A stretch of DNA of 64,000 nt from Sedimentitalea sp042687825 (GTDB lineage: Bacteria > Pseudomonadota > Alphaproteobacteria > Rhodobacterales > Rhodobacteraceae), in the NCBI RefSeq assembly GCF_042687825.1, contig NZ_JBHUQE010000001.1:1-64000 (forward strand). Reading direction: 5' to 3'. Below, piece by piece: positions 9,980 to 17,040 of the stretch. The notes below the pieces were generated by a model. The model was not told the origin of the DNA, made no database searches, and saw nothing but the letters and a program-made list of their open reading frames with translations. The translations under genes and the position numbers were made by a program. Numbering within the stretch: the stretch's first letter is position 1; each line of letters begins with the position of its first letter.

Positions 9980-10043
9980 TTAACCTGATGGGCGCGAGAA
10001 ATTAACCTGACTGGTTGACGAGCGCGTTCGATATCTTTATGTT
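9980..10043 (+). promoter_or_regulatory. Promoter and direct-repeat operator of the XRE/ImmA pair
   Basis: A -35-like TTGACG (10015-10020) and -10-like TATGTT (10038-10043) are spaced by 17 nt, 27 nt before the regulator start. Just upstream lie two exact copies of TTAACCTGA (9980-9988 and 10002-10010), 22 nt apart start to start, on the same face of the helix. They fit an operator for the XRE protein encoded next, either autoregulating or activating. Confidence 0.6.
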
Positions 10044-10070
10044 GTGTGTTGAACCACCTAGGAGACCACC

Positions 10071-10427
10071 ATGACCACAGAAATCGGGAAGGAGCTGCGG
10101 AAACTGCGAATTGATGAGGATGAGCGACTACTGGATATGGCCGCGAGGCTGGACAAATCGTCGGCGTTCATCTCTGCCGTGGAGCGGGGCACTAAGACCC
10201 CGCCCGAGGGCTTCGTTGAGCTCGTGATCAAGGCATACAAGCTGGCCGAGGATGCCGCAGCATCACTACGCCGTGCCGCCGACAGGTCGCGAAAGAGCTT
10301 CACGCTTGAGGCTGACACCCTCCTCGCAAGGGACACTGCCGGGCTGATGGCGCGCCGGATGAACTCCTTGTCCGAGGAGGAGCTCAACAACATCTTCCAA
10401 ATCCTCAGCAAGAAGGACGCGAAATGA
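10071..10427 (+). CDS. XRE-family helix-turn-helix regulator
   Basis: This 118-residue protein has an N-terminal Cro/CI-type helix-turn-helix at about residues 5-58 (GKELRKLRIDEDERLLDMAARL, SAFISAVERG). Its C-terminal half is helical, with LSEEELNNIFQIL near the end. It starts after AGGAGA and a well-placed promoter, and overlaps the following metallopeptidase gene by 4 nt (ATGA). The pair resembles ImmR-ImmA of ICEBs1 and phage-type repressor/anti-repressor protease pairs, in which the protease cleaves the repressor after damage. It probably controls the element or its defence genes. Confidence 0.85.
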   Translation: MTTEIGKELRKLRIDEDERLLDMAARLDKSSAFISAVERGTKTPPEGFVELVIKAYKLAEDAAASLRRAADRSRKSFTLEADTLLARDTAGLMARRMNSLSEEELNNIFQILSKKDAK

Positions 10428-10963
10428 CTGACGAAAGTGACTTCATTGTGCCGCCCCGGCGCTGGGCCGAAATTGGCGGCATCGCGGACAACCTGCGCCG
10501 CCAGCTTGGGCAGGCGGATAATCCCAGAGTGCCGGTGATCGAGATTATCGAACGGGTACTGGATCAGCGGCTCGGGCTTGTCCGTTTCGAGGTTGGCAGC
10601 CGCGAGGAGATGGGGCGGGCCGAGGGCTATACCTGTCCCAAGGGCGAATTCATCATGCTGCGCGAGGATGTGTATGATGGTGTCTGGGCCGGCGAAGGCC
10701 GTGACCGGTTCACCACCGCTCACGAATTGGGCCACTGGGCGATGCACACAAACATTCCGCTCGCCCGTGCCAAACGCGGAGACGGCACCCCGGCTTACCG
10801 GCTCGCGGAGCCGCAGGCTAACCAGTTTGCCGCCGAGTTCCTGATGCCTGAGTGCTTCATTTGCGCTTCGGATGAAGAGGATGACCTGATCGAGCGGTTT
10901 GGCGTCTCGTGGGAGGCGGCGCGCAACCGTCTGCGCTACCTCCACAAGAACGGGAGGCTCTAA
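10424..10963 (+). CDS. ImmA/IrrE-family zinc metallopeptidase
   Basis: This 179-residue protein has the zinc-binding HELGH at residues 100-104, preceded by RFTTA, and a downstream ANQFAAEFLMP with Glu about 136, the expected third ligand region. The family includes ImmA, which cleaves the ImmR repressor, and IrrE/PprI. It is translationally coupled to the XRE regulator, which is its probable substrate. No toxin domain is visible. It could also be read as a COG2856-type toxin-antitoxin-like pair, but the ImmR/ImmA reading fits the element better. Confidence 0.88.
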   Translation: MTDESDFIVPPRRWAEIGGIADNLRRQLGQADNPRVPVIEIIERVLDQRLGLVRFEVGSREEMGRAEGYTCPKGEFIMLREDVYDGVWAGEGRDRFTTAHELGHWAMHTNIPLARAKRGDGTPAYRLAEPQANQFAAEFLMPECFICASDEEDDLIERFGVSWEAARNRLRYLHKNGRL

Positions 10964-10970
10964 CGAAAGA

Positions 10971-10994
10971 AGGCTCAGGTTGGCGCCCGAGCCT
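10971..10994 (+). terminator. Hairpin after the metallopeptidase gene
   Basis: AGGCTC and GAGCCT form a 6-bp stem, with further G-C pairs possible inside the 12-nt loop. It starts 8 nt after the stop codon. There is no T-run, so intrinsic termination is uncertain. Confidence 0.35.
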
Positions 10995-11132
10995 CCAAAC
11001 GGATGTCTTCATCGTGCATCAGGGGCTTGACGATGCAGAGCCTCCCAAAACGCAAATCAGTCTCCCTAGCAAGGACTGCACTTAGCGCATTTTGGGTCAA
11101 AAGGCAAGATACGCCCCGAAGTGGAGAGTGCT

Positions 11133-11270
11133 ATGACCAAGCGTCACACACCCCCTCCGCCCGGCTATCGGTACGTCTTCCGCCCTTGGCGGACGTGCCC
11201 GCAGACCGGCAAGCGGCTCTACGCGAAAGCGTTTGGGCTGCGGGCGTGGCCTATTCTGATCCCGGAGTAG
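11133..11270 (+). CDS. Very small basic protein, 45 residues
   Basis: The frame encodes 45 residues starting MTKRHTPPPPGYRYVFRPW and ending GLRAWPILIPE. A GGAG ribosome site precedes the ATG and a strong hairpin follows. The aromatic and basic composition, the TCPQTGKRLYAKAFGLRAWP segment and the good start signals suggest a real gene of the kind often found as orphan small proteins in alphaproteobacterial prophages. Its function is unknown. The longer overlapping frame starting at 11003 in another phase has no such support. Confidence 0.55.
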   Translation: MTKRHTPPPPGYRYVFRPWRTCPQTGKRLYAKAFGLRAWPILIPE

Positions 11271-11289
11271 CCACCCCACCCAAATAAAC

Positions 11290-11314
11290 GGGAGGCGCGG
11301 TGAGCGCGCCTCCC
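11290..11314 (+). terminator. Perfect 10-bp hairpin between two small genes
   Basis: GGGAGGCGCG and CGCGCCTCCC pair perfectly around a 5-nt loop, 19 nt after the stop of the 45-residue gene. No T-run follows. Because the GGGAGG would otherwise look like a ribosome site for a GTG at 11300, the hairpin argues against that start. Confidence 0.5.
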
Positions 11315-11344
11315 ACCCTCAACGCAAAAGTGAAAGTTCAGAAC

Positions 11345-11461
11345 ATGAAATCCAAGACGTTCAAAGTCGGCCGCAGCGCCAAGACGGGCCGTTTCACCAC
11401 GGTCAAGAAGGCCACGCAACGCAAGTCCACCCACGTGGTGGAGACCATCAAGAAGAAATAA
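11345..11461 (+). CDS. Very small lysine-rich protein, 38 residues
   Basis: The frame encodes 38 residues starting MKSKTFKVGRSAKTGRFT and ending in KKK, with a central RSAKTGRF followed by a TTVKKATQRK stretch and STHVVET. I recall RSAKTGRF-type peptides as a recurrent family of tiny bacterial proteins of unknown role, but cannot verify it here. The ribosome site is weak. An in-frame GTG at 11300 would add 15 residues but sits in a hairpin loop. A 10-bp hairpin follows the gene. Confidence 0.5.
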   Translation: MKSKTFKVGRSAKTGRFTTVKKATQRKSTHVVETIKKK

Positions 11462-11480
11462 CCCCCTGAAGGGTAAATTC

Positions 11481-11514
11481 GTCGTGCCCCGCTGCATTGC
11501 TCGTGGGGCACGAC
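11481..11514 (+). terminator. Hairpin after the lysine-rich small gene
   Basis: GTCGTGCCCC and GGGGCACGAC form a perfect 10-bp stem with a 14-nt loop, 20 nt after the stop. No T-run follows. It is the last strong structure before the element boundary. Confidence 0.45.
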
Positions 11515-11727
11515 AGTTCAAGCCCCGGCATAGGCATTTGGCGGATTAGTAGGGCAAACCGAAATCTGTAGGGGATTAATAGGGGAGCAGGGTATAATCG
11601 ATGACGGTCGGGTGCAACGCGGTGCAAGATCAAGACTGGAAAATTGCCTTTTCTACCAGAGGGTTGTATGGATTGAGCAGGTGCCGTGCGCTTGTGTGCA
11701 ACTAGGTCCACCAAACCCGACAAACAA

Positions 11728-11772
11728 TTCGTAAGGACAAGGTCGGGGGTTCGAGTCCCTCTTGAGGCACCA
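11728..11772 (+). repeat. 3' half of tRNA-Thr(CGU): element attachment site
   Basis: From TTCGTAA (anticodon loop, anticodon CGT) the sequence reads through an anticodon-stem strand GGACA, variable loop AGGTC, T-arm GGGGG-TTCGAGT-CCCTC, acceptor strand TTGAGGC, A and CCA. It matches the layout of bacterial tRNA-Thr(CGU). Upstream of the loop the pairing partner TGTCC is missing, and no D-arm or 5' acceptor GCCTCAA is present, so the gene is cut at the anticodon loop. This is the expected duplicated segment left by integration. The complete tRNA should stand at the other end of the element, outside the window. Confidence 0.75.
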
Positions 11773-11841
11773 CGTTCATCAGAACTGTCATTGCCTCCCG
11801 TGTTATTTTCTATTGCCTGCAACGGAACATGCGGTACTTCA

Positions 11842-12050
11842 TGACCTGCCCCCCTTTGAGACCGCATTTACAGGTTAGCTCTGTTCAGGGTTTGGTCCTT
11901 TCTTGACCGTTGGTGATACTCCTGCGGGGTGCGGCTGCCGAGGCTCGAGTGCGGGCGGTGATTGTTGTAGTCGTCGCGCCATGCCGCAATCAAATGGCGG
12001 GCATGGCCCAGGGTCGGAAACAGGTGCTCGTTCAGGCAAATCACGTACCG
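11842..12050 (-). pseudogene. IS3-family transposase fragment (OrfB 3' end)
   Basis: The minus-strand frame ending at 11868 reads LNEHLFPTLGHARHLIAAW, then a DYNNHRPHSSLG motif and RTPQEYHQRS. This is the end of the IS3-family integrase core, including the last catalytic Glu region. Homology stops near 12050; upstream codons in the same frame are unrelated. TGACCTGCCCCCC at 11842 may be the right terminal repeat. Only about 60 residues remain, so it is inactive. It sits between the element boundary and the fucosyltransferase gene. Confidence 0.75.
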
Positions 12051-12126
12051 GTCAATCTGACGCCTTGGGCGGCTGGCGCGGATACCATAATGCGCATAGT
12101 GTGTCCGCCGACCGGAGCTGTATCCC

Positions 12127-12978
12127 ATGATCACCACCCGCCTGCACGGCCGCCTGGGCAACCAGATGTTTCAATACGCCGCCGCGCGCGGGCTGGCCGC
12201 GCGGCTGGGCACACAGGTGGCGCTGGACGCGCGCCTGGCCGAGGCCCGGGGCGAAGGTGTTCTGACCCGGGTCTTCGACCTTCCGGTGGTTGCCGCGGAT
12301 ACCCTGCCGGCACTGCGGAAAAAGGCCCCCCTGCGCTATGCCTTTTGGCGCTTGACCAGCAGGCGGTTCCGTCGCGAACAGGGGCTGGGATACAATCCGC
12401 AGTTCGAGGATTTTGGCGATGGCAGCTATCTGCATGGATATTGGCAGAGCGAACGGTACTTCGCCCACGCCGCCGATCTGATCCGGCAGGATTTCCGCTT
12501 TCCCGATTTCTCGTCGGCAGAGAATGCGGCGATGGCCGGGCGCATCAACGAGGGCCTTTCGGTCTCGCTGCATGTCCGGCGCGGTGACTATCTGACGCTG
12601 GGGGCGCATGTGCTGTGTGATCAGGCCTATTATGACGCCGCCCTGGCGCGGGTGCTGGACGGGCTGGGCGGCGACCCGACGGTTTATGTCTTTTCAGACG
12701 ATCCGGGCTGGGCAAAAGAAAACCTGCCCCTGCCCTGCCGCAAGGTCGTGATCGATTTCAACGGAGCGGATACCGATTTCGAGGACATGCGGCTGATGTC
12801 GCTTTGCGATCATAATATCATCGGCAACTCGTCGTTTTCATGGTGGGGCGCGTGGCTGAACCGCAATCCCGATAAACGCGTCGCCGGGCCGGCGCGCTGG
12901 TTCGGCGATCCTAAGCTGGTGAACCCGGATATCCTGCCCGACGGCTGGTTCAGGATCGACACGGATCGGACCGTCTGA
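12127..12978 (+). CDS. GT11 family alpha-1,2-fucosyltransferase-like glycosyltransferase
   Basis: This 283-residue protein of normal family length carries the GT11 hallmarks: an N-terminal GRLGNQMFQYA at 8-18, HVRRGDY at 149-155 for donor binding, and NSSFSWWGAWLN near 234-245. It would transfer fucose, or a related deoxysugar, from GDP-sugar to a surface glycan in the cytoplasm. No other glycan genes stand nearby. It lies right after an insertion-sequence fragment and an element boundary, so it was probably acquired or left behind by rearrangement. A GGAG precedes the ATG by 9 nt. The acceptor sugar is unknown. Confidence 0.85.
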   Translation: MITTRLHGRLGNQMFQYAAARGLAARLGTQVALDARLAEARGEGVLTRVFDLPVVAADTLPALRKKAPLRYAFWRLTSRRFRREQGLGYNPQFEDFGDGSYLHGYWQSERYFAHAADLIRQDFRFPDFSSAENAAMAGRINEGLSVSLHVRRGDYLTLGAHVLCDQAYYDAALARVLDGLGGDPTVYVFSDDPGWAKENLPLPCRKVVIDFNGADTDFEDMRLMSLCDHNIIGNSSFSWWGAWLNRNPDKRVAGPARWFGDPKLVNPDILPDGWFRIDTDRTV

Positions 12979-13080
12979 CGCCCCACAGCGGGCCGGCGAC
13001 TTTCATCAGGATGCGCGCAAAAGCCTGGGCCGTCGGACCTGCAGATCCCGCCCTCATCGCGACCGATCGCGCCCCGGCGG

Positions 13081-13932
13081 TCAGGGCTTGCGCTGAAACG
13101 CGATCATCACCAGCGCCAGCAGCGACGAGCCGACCATCAAAAGCAGCGACACCGCGTTCAACAAGGGGGTCGAGCCCTCCTTCATCCGGTCGAACATGGC
13201 AATGGTCAGCGGCGCGTCCGACCCCACCAGCATCAGCGTGGTGTTGAAATTCTCGAAACTCATCAGAAAGGCCACCACCATCGCCCCCACCACCGCCGGC
13301 ATCAGATAAGGCAGCGTGATCGTGCGCACCGCTGTCAGCCGGTCCGCGCCCAGGTTCAGCGCCGCCTCCTCTAGCGTGCGGTCGAATTTCTGCAGCCGGG
13401 CGGAAATCACCAGAGTCGCGATGGTGGTGATGAACGAAAACTGCCCCAGGATCACCAGCACCAGTCCTGGGCGCAAGATTTCGGCATCATGGCGCAGCGC
13501 GTCCCACAGCCCGTTGGCGATGGTCGAAGAGAACACCAGGATCGAGATCCCCAGCACGATGCCCGGAATGACCAGCGGTAACAACATCAGCACGTAGAGA
13601 AGACCGCGGCCCCGGAACCGGTAGCGGTTGAACAAAAAGGCGTTGGACGTGCCCACCGCCACTGACAGCAGCGCCACGCAGAGGCCGACAAAGGCCGAGG
13701 TGCCGATGGCACGCAGGATCGGGCGTTCGTGAAACACCCCGATCATCGGGCGCTGCTCGCCAAAGAACCAATCCCAGGTAAACCCCGCCCAAGGCAGCGA
13801 CGGGAACTGGCTGTCATTGAACGCGAATGCGGCCACAACGGCCAGTGGCAGCGCCAGATAGACAAAGAACAGCGCAATATAGGCCGAATAAACGAGGCGC
13901 AGCGCGCGGGATTGCGGGATCGAAGGGATCAT
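13081..13932 (-). CDS. ABC transporter permease, polyamine type (PotC-like)
   Basis: This 283-residue inner-membrane protein has about six hydrophobic helices and the binding-protein-dependent permease loop around EEAALNLGADRLTAVRTITLPYL, the EAA motif that contacts the ATPase. It is the last gene of a four-gene minus-strand operon (binding protein, ATPase, permease, permease), with 3 nt to the upstream permease gene. The set is of the spermidine/putrescine family. The substrate could be a polyamine or another cationic or zwitterionic amine, since many roseobacter systems of this family are uncharacterised. Confidence 0.88.
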   Translation of the reverse strand: MIPSIPQSRALRLVYSAYIALFFVYLALPLAVVAAFAFNDSQFPSLPWAGFTWDWFFGEQRPMIGVFHERPILRAIGTSAFVGLCVALLSVAVGTSNAFLFNRYRFRGRGLLYVLMLLPLVIPGIVLGISILVFSSTIANGLWDALRHDAEILRPGLVLVILGQFSFITTIATLVISARLQKFDRTLEEAALNLGADRLTAVRTITLPYLMPAVVGAMVVAFLMSFENFNTTLMLVGSDAPLTIAMFDRMKEGSTPLLNAVSLLLMVGSSLLALVMIAFQRKP

Positions 13933-13935
13933 TGG

Positions 13936-14793
13936 TCAGCCCATCGTCTTTTCCAGGGTCTGTCCGGTCAGGCGCAAGGTGCCCCAGACGATCACCGAGG
14001 ACAGAAACAGCAGCATGAAGCCAAAGGCCGCGCCCAGTTCCCAATTGAACCGCACGATGAACTGCGAATAGATCAGTTCGGTGAACCACAGGCTGTCCTT
14101 GCCGCCCAGCATGGTCGGCGTCAGATAGTTGCCCAGCGACAGCATGAACACCACGATGCTGCCCGACACGATGCCCGGCATGGCATGCGGGATGACGATC
14201 TCGCGCAGTACGCTGAAACCCGAGCCGCCCAGATCATAACCCGCCTCGATCACCGAATCGTCCAGGCTCTGCAGCGTCGTGACCAGCGGTACGACCATGA
14301 ACAGCATCGAGGTATAGACCAGCCCGACCATCATCGCGGCATCGTTATACAGCATCTCGACCGGCCCATCGGCCAGCCCCGCCCATTGCAGCAGCGACGA
14401 GAACAGTCCGGTTTCGCGCAGCAGGATCATCCAGCCAAAGGTGCGCACCAGTTCCGAGACCCAGAACGGCACCAGGCAAAGCAGGAACAGGGTGGACTGC
14501 ACCCGCCCCTTGGCCATCTTGGCGATGTAATACGACACCGGAAAGGCGATGATCAGAGTGATCAGCGTCGCCAGCACCGACATGGTGGCGGTGCGGGCAA
14601 AGGTCCACATGTACAGGGGTTCGCCAAAGAAGGTGCCGTAATTGGCCAGGCTGGTGGCATAGGTGCCGACCCCCACCCGTTCGCGCAGCGACAGCAGGGC
14701 CATGTCGATATGCGGGATGATGATCAGCAGACTTAGCCACAGCAGCAGCGGCGTCAGCAGCAGCACAAAGCCCAGTCGCGTCTGCGCCCGCAT
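13936..14793 (-). CDS. ABC transporter permease, polyamine type (PotB-like)
   Basis: This 285-residue membrane protein has an N-terminal anchor (RLGFVLLLTPLLLWLSLLIII), six predicted helices and the cytoplasmic EAA loop in YDLGGSGFSVLREIVIPHA. It forms the membrane channel with the following PotC-like permease. It lies 6 nt downstream of the ATPase gene stop, so the three genes are one transcript. It belongs to the spermidine/putrescine permease family; specificity is set by the binding protein encoded first in the operon. Confidence 0.88.
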   Translation of the reverse strand: MRAQTRLGFVLLLTPLLLWLSLLIIIPHIDMALLSLRERVGVGTYATSLANYGTFFGEPLYMWTFARTATMSVLATLITLIIAFPVSYYIAKMAKGRVQSTLFLLCLVPFWVSELVRTFGWMILLRETGLFSSLLQWAGLADGPVEMLYNDAAMMVGLVYTSMLFMVVPLVTTLQSLDDSVIEAGYDLGGSGFSVLREIVIPHAMPGIVSGSIVVFMLSLGNYLTPTMLGGKDSLWFTELIYSQFIVRFNWELGAAFGFMLLFLSSVIVWGTLRLTGQTLEKTMG

Positions 14794-14799
14794 GCCGCC

Positions 14800-15894
14800 T
14801 CAGCCCCCGGCCGCGAAACAGGTGGTCTGATCAGCCCGCCAGCCGATCCGCACCGGCGCACCGCGGCTGAGGTCGGCAAACTCGCCCGATTGCGGCAGCG
14901 TAACCTCGATCTCTTCGCCGGCCTCGTCGCGCACCAGAACGCGGCTGGCGGCGCCGTTGAACAGCAGACTGCTGACCACGCCGTTGACCGTGTTGTCAAA
15001 CCGCGCCAGATCGTCTGCGTCCCGCGCCAGCCGGATCGCCTCGGGGCGCAGGAAAATCTCGGCCTTTTCGCCCGCGGCCGGGGCGTTGGCCTGGGTGGCG
15101 CTGACGATCAGCCGGCCCTCGGCGGTGCGCAGGGCGATCCGGTCGTCGCCGGCCCGCTCGACCGTGCCCGCCCAGCGATTGCTGTCGCCGACGAACCCGG
15201 CGACAAAGGCCGTCTGCGGACGATAATAGAGATCGCGCGCGCTGCCGACCTGCTCGAACGCCCCGCGATTCATCACCGCGATCTGGTCGGACATGACCAG
15301 CGCTTCGGACTGATCGTGGGTGATATAGACGAATGTGGTGTCAAAGGCCGCCTGCAGCGCCTTGAGCTCGATCTTCATGTGCTCGCGCAGTTTCAGATCC
15401 AGCGCCCCCAGCGGTTCGTCCAGCAACAACACGTCCGGTTCCAGCACCATGCAACGGGCGATGGCCACGCGCTGTTTCTGGCCGCCGGACAATTCGTCGA
15501 TCTTGCGAGCCTCGATGCCGGGCAGCCCGATACGTTCGAGAACCGCGCCGACCTTGCGGGTGATCTCGGGCTTTGCCAGCCCCGCGCGGCGCAGCCCATA
15601 GCCGATATTCTCGGCCACGTTCATCATCGGGAACAGGGCCAGATGCTGAAACACCATGTTCACCGGGCGCTTGTTGGGGGGCACGTTCAGCATCGATTTG
15701 CCCTTGATGCGTATATCGCCGCCGGTGGGCTCCAGAAACCCGGCGATCATCCGCATGATCGTGGTCTTGCCGCATCCAGACGGTCCGAGAATGGAAAAGA
15801 ACGAACCCGGCGCGACGGCAAAGGAAACCCTCTGCACGGCTGTCGTGTCGCCAAAGCGTTTGGTCAGGTCTTGGCAATCCAGATCGGGGGTCAT
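14800..15894 (-). CDS. ABC transporter ATPase, polyamine type (PotA-like)
   Basis: This 364-residue ATPase has Walker A GPSGCGKT at 37-44, the Q-loop, signature LSGGQKQRVAIAR, Walker B LLLDEPLGALD and a switch His in ITHDQSEA, followed by a C-terminal TOBE regulatory domain (about 280-360). It energises uptake by the two permeases. The ATG at 15894 gives the usual family N-terminus; a TTG eight codons upstream is possible. It is the second gene of the operon, after the binding-protein gene. Confidence 0.9.
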   Translation of the reverse strand: MTPDLDCQDLTKRFGDTTAVQRVSFAVAPGSFFSILGPSGCGKTTIMRMIAGFLEPTGGDIRIKGKSMLNVPPNKRPVNMVFQHLALFPMMNVAENIGYGLRRAGLAKPEITRKVGAVLERIGLPGIEARKIDELSGGQKQRVAIARCMVLEPDVLLLDEPLGALDLKLREHMKIELKALQAAFDTTFVYITHDQSEALVMSDQIAVMNRGAFEQVGSARDLYYRPQTAFVAGFVGDSNRWAGTVERAGDDRIALRTAEGRLIVSATQANAPAAGEKAEIFLRPEAIRLARDADDLARFDNTVNGVVSSLLFNGAASRVLVRDEAGEEIEVTLPQSGEFADLSRGAPVRIGWRADQTTCFAAGG

Positions 15895-15963
15895 GGCATC
15901 TCGCAGGTCCAACGGCAAGCGGCACCTGCTGATCCGCAGATGCCGCCCGGGTTTGGTTTCGGA

Positions 15964-17040
15964 TCAGTTGGCCGCCTTGACCCGATCCAGAACGCCGCCT
16001 TCGATAGCCTCAAGGCCTGCGGGAACCGGTGGATACCAGCGAATATTGTCGATCGCCTCGACGGGGAAACTGGCCTGGAACCGGGCCTTCAGAGCGTCCG
16101 AAGCAAAACTGTCCGCCCCCTGCGAAGCGGTGAAATTGCCCGCCGCTTCGGTGATCAGCGCCGATATTTCGGGACGCATGACGAAATTGATCCAGTCATA
16201 GGCGGCATCGTCCGCCTTGCCCTTGGCCGGTAGCACAAAGGTGTCGATCCAGCCCAGCGCCCCCGAAGCGGGCGCGACAAAGGTGATGTCCGGGTTATCC
16301 GCATTCAGCTTCCAGCCGCCGGTGTCCCAGGCCATCGACGCCACAACTTCGCCGGAACGCAGCAGCCCCATCAATTCGTCGCCGCCGCCCCAATAGGTTT
16401 TCACGTTGGGCTTGCATTCGATCAGCTTGGCCTCGACCTTGTTCATGATCTCGGTATAGGCCTCGGGATCGCCATAGGCGGCAAACGGGTCCATGCCCAT
16501 GGCATAGGCGAACCCGATCAGCGTCGGGCGTTTCAGCCGGTACGACACCTTGCCGGCAACCGAGTCGCCGCACAGATCGGTGTAATCCTTGACCATGCCG
16601 GCCTTGGCGGTGTCCAGCACCAGCCCGCTGGTGCCCCAGACATGCGGCACCGCATAAACCTGATCGTCGACCGTCGTATTTGTCTTGGTCGCGGCCAGCA
16701 TCGAGCCGATGAACAGCGATGCATCGATGCGCGACAGATCGATGGGCTTGTAGATGCCGAACTCGGCCTGCGGACCGGCGATACGGTCCTGGCTGGGCTG
16801 CGCCAGATCGAACCCGCCGCCGCCGGTGGCGCGCAGCTTGGCAATCATTTCCTCGTTGTTGGACAAGGTCACCTCGACCGTGTGGCCGGTTTCCTTTTCG
16901 AACATCTCGATAACGTTTTCGGGCGCGTAACCGCCCCATGTCAGCAGCCGCAGGTTCTCGGCGGCGCCCGCTGTCGCCAGCCCCCCTAGGCACACCGCAA
17001 CCACTGCGGCAAACGTCGCTTTCTGGTAGGAATCGTTCAT
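15964..17040 (-). CDS. Periplasmic binding protein, polyamine type (PotD-like)
   Basis: This 358-residue protein has a cleavable signal peptide (hydrophobic run to about residue 26, cleavage near AGA-AEN). It is followed by NLRLLTWGGYAPENVIEMFE, the usual opening of extracellular solute-binding proteins of the spermidine/putrescine class. It captures the substrate in the periplasm for the ATPase and permeases encoded downstream. It is the first gene of the minus-strand operon and diverges from the TRAP operon across 696 nt. The shared upstream region suggests that both importers serve related substrates or one regulon, which is inference. Confidence 0.88.
   Translation of the reverse strand: MNDSYQKATFAAVVAVCLGGLATAGAAENLRLLTWGGYAPENVIEMFEKETGHTVEVTLSNNEEMIAKLRATGGGGFDLAQPSQDRIAGPQAEFGIYKPIDLSRIDASLFIGSMLAATKTNTTVDDQVYAVPHVWGTSGLVLDTAKAGMVKDYTDLCGDSVAGKVSYRLKRPTLIGFAYAMGMDPFAAYGDPEAYTEIMNKVEAKLIECKPNVKTYWGGGDELMGLLRSGEVVASMAWDTGGWKLNADNPDITFVAPASGALGWIDTFVLPAKGKADDAAYDWINFVMRPEISALITEAAGNFTASQGADSFASDALKARFQASFPVEAIDNIRWYPPVPAGLEAIEGGVLDRVKAAN

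Larger units (their letters stand above)
1..11772. mobile_element. Integrative element, right part, in tRNA-Thr (left end outside window)
   Basis: The segment carries a tyrosine recombinase, an AlpA-like regulator, a VapE-type replication protein, a restriction-modification gene and a regulator/protease pair. It ends in a 3' half tRNA-Thr copy at 11728-11772, the usual scar of integration into a tRNA 3' end. Host-type, higher-G+C metabolic genes start beyond it. No capsid, tail or packaging gene is seen, so it looks more like a satellite or genomic island than a full prophage. The intact tRNA-Thr and the other end should lie left of position 1. The boundary call is inference from the tRNA scar. 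Confidence 0.7.
11462..11867. other. Gene-free right end of the element and host junction
   Basis: I see no gene in these 406 nt. They contain the hairpin at 11481-11514, a stretch with repeated GGTGCAA-like words near 11605-11635, the tRNA-Thr 3' half at 11728-11772, and about 70 nt of presumed host sequence. The 11842 end looks like an insertion-sequence terminus (TGACCTGCCCCCC). Confidence 0.5.

Noticed and set aside
11003..11287. A 94-codon open frame overlapping the 45-residue small gene
   Set aside because: It has no start signal and no recognisable sequence; the other frame has a ribosome site, a hairpin after it and a sensible composition.
11300..11344. A GTG start at 11300 for the 38-residue gene
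   Set aside because: The apparent ribosome site is one arm of a perfect 10-bp hairpin and the GTG lies in its loop.
13081..17040. Naming the ABC genes potABCD
   Set aside because: Family membership is clear but the substrate is not, and many relatives carry other compounds, so no gene symbols were given.
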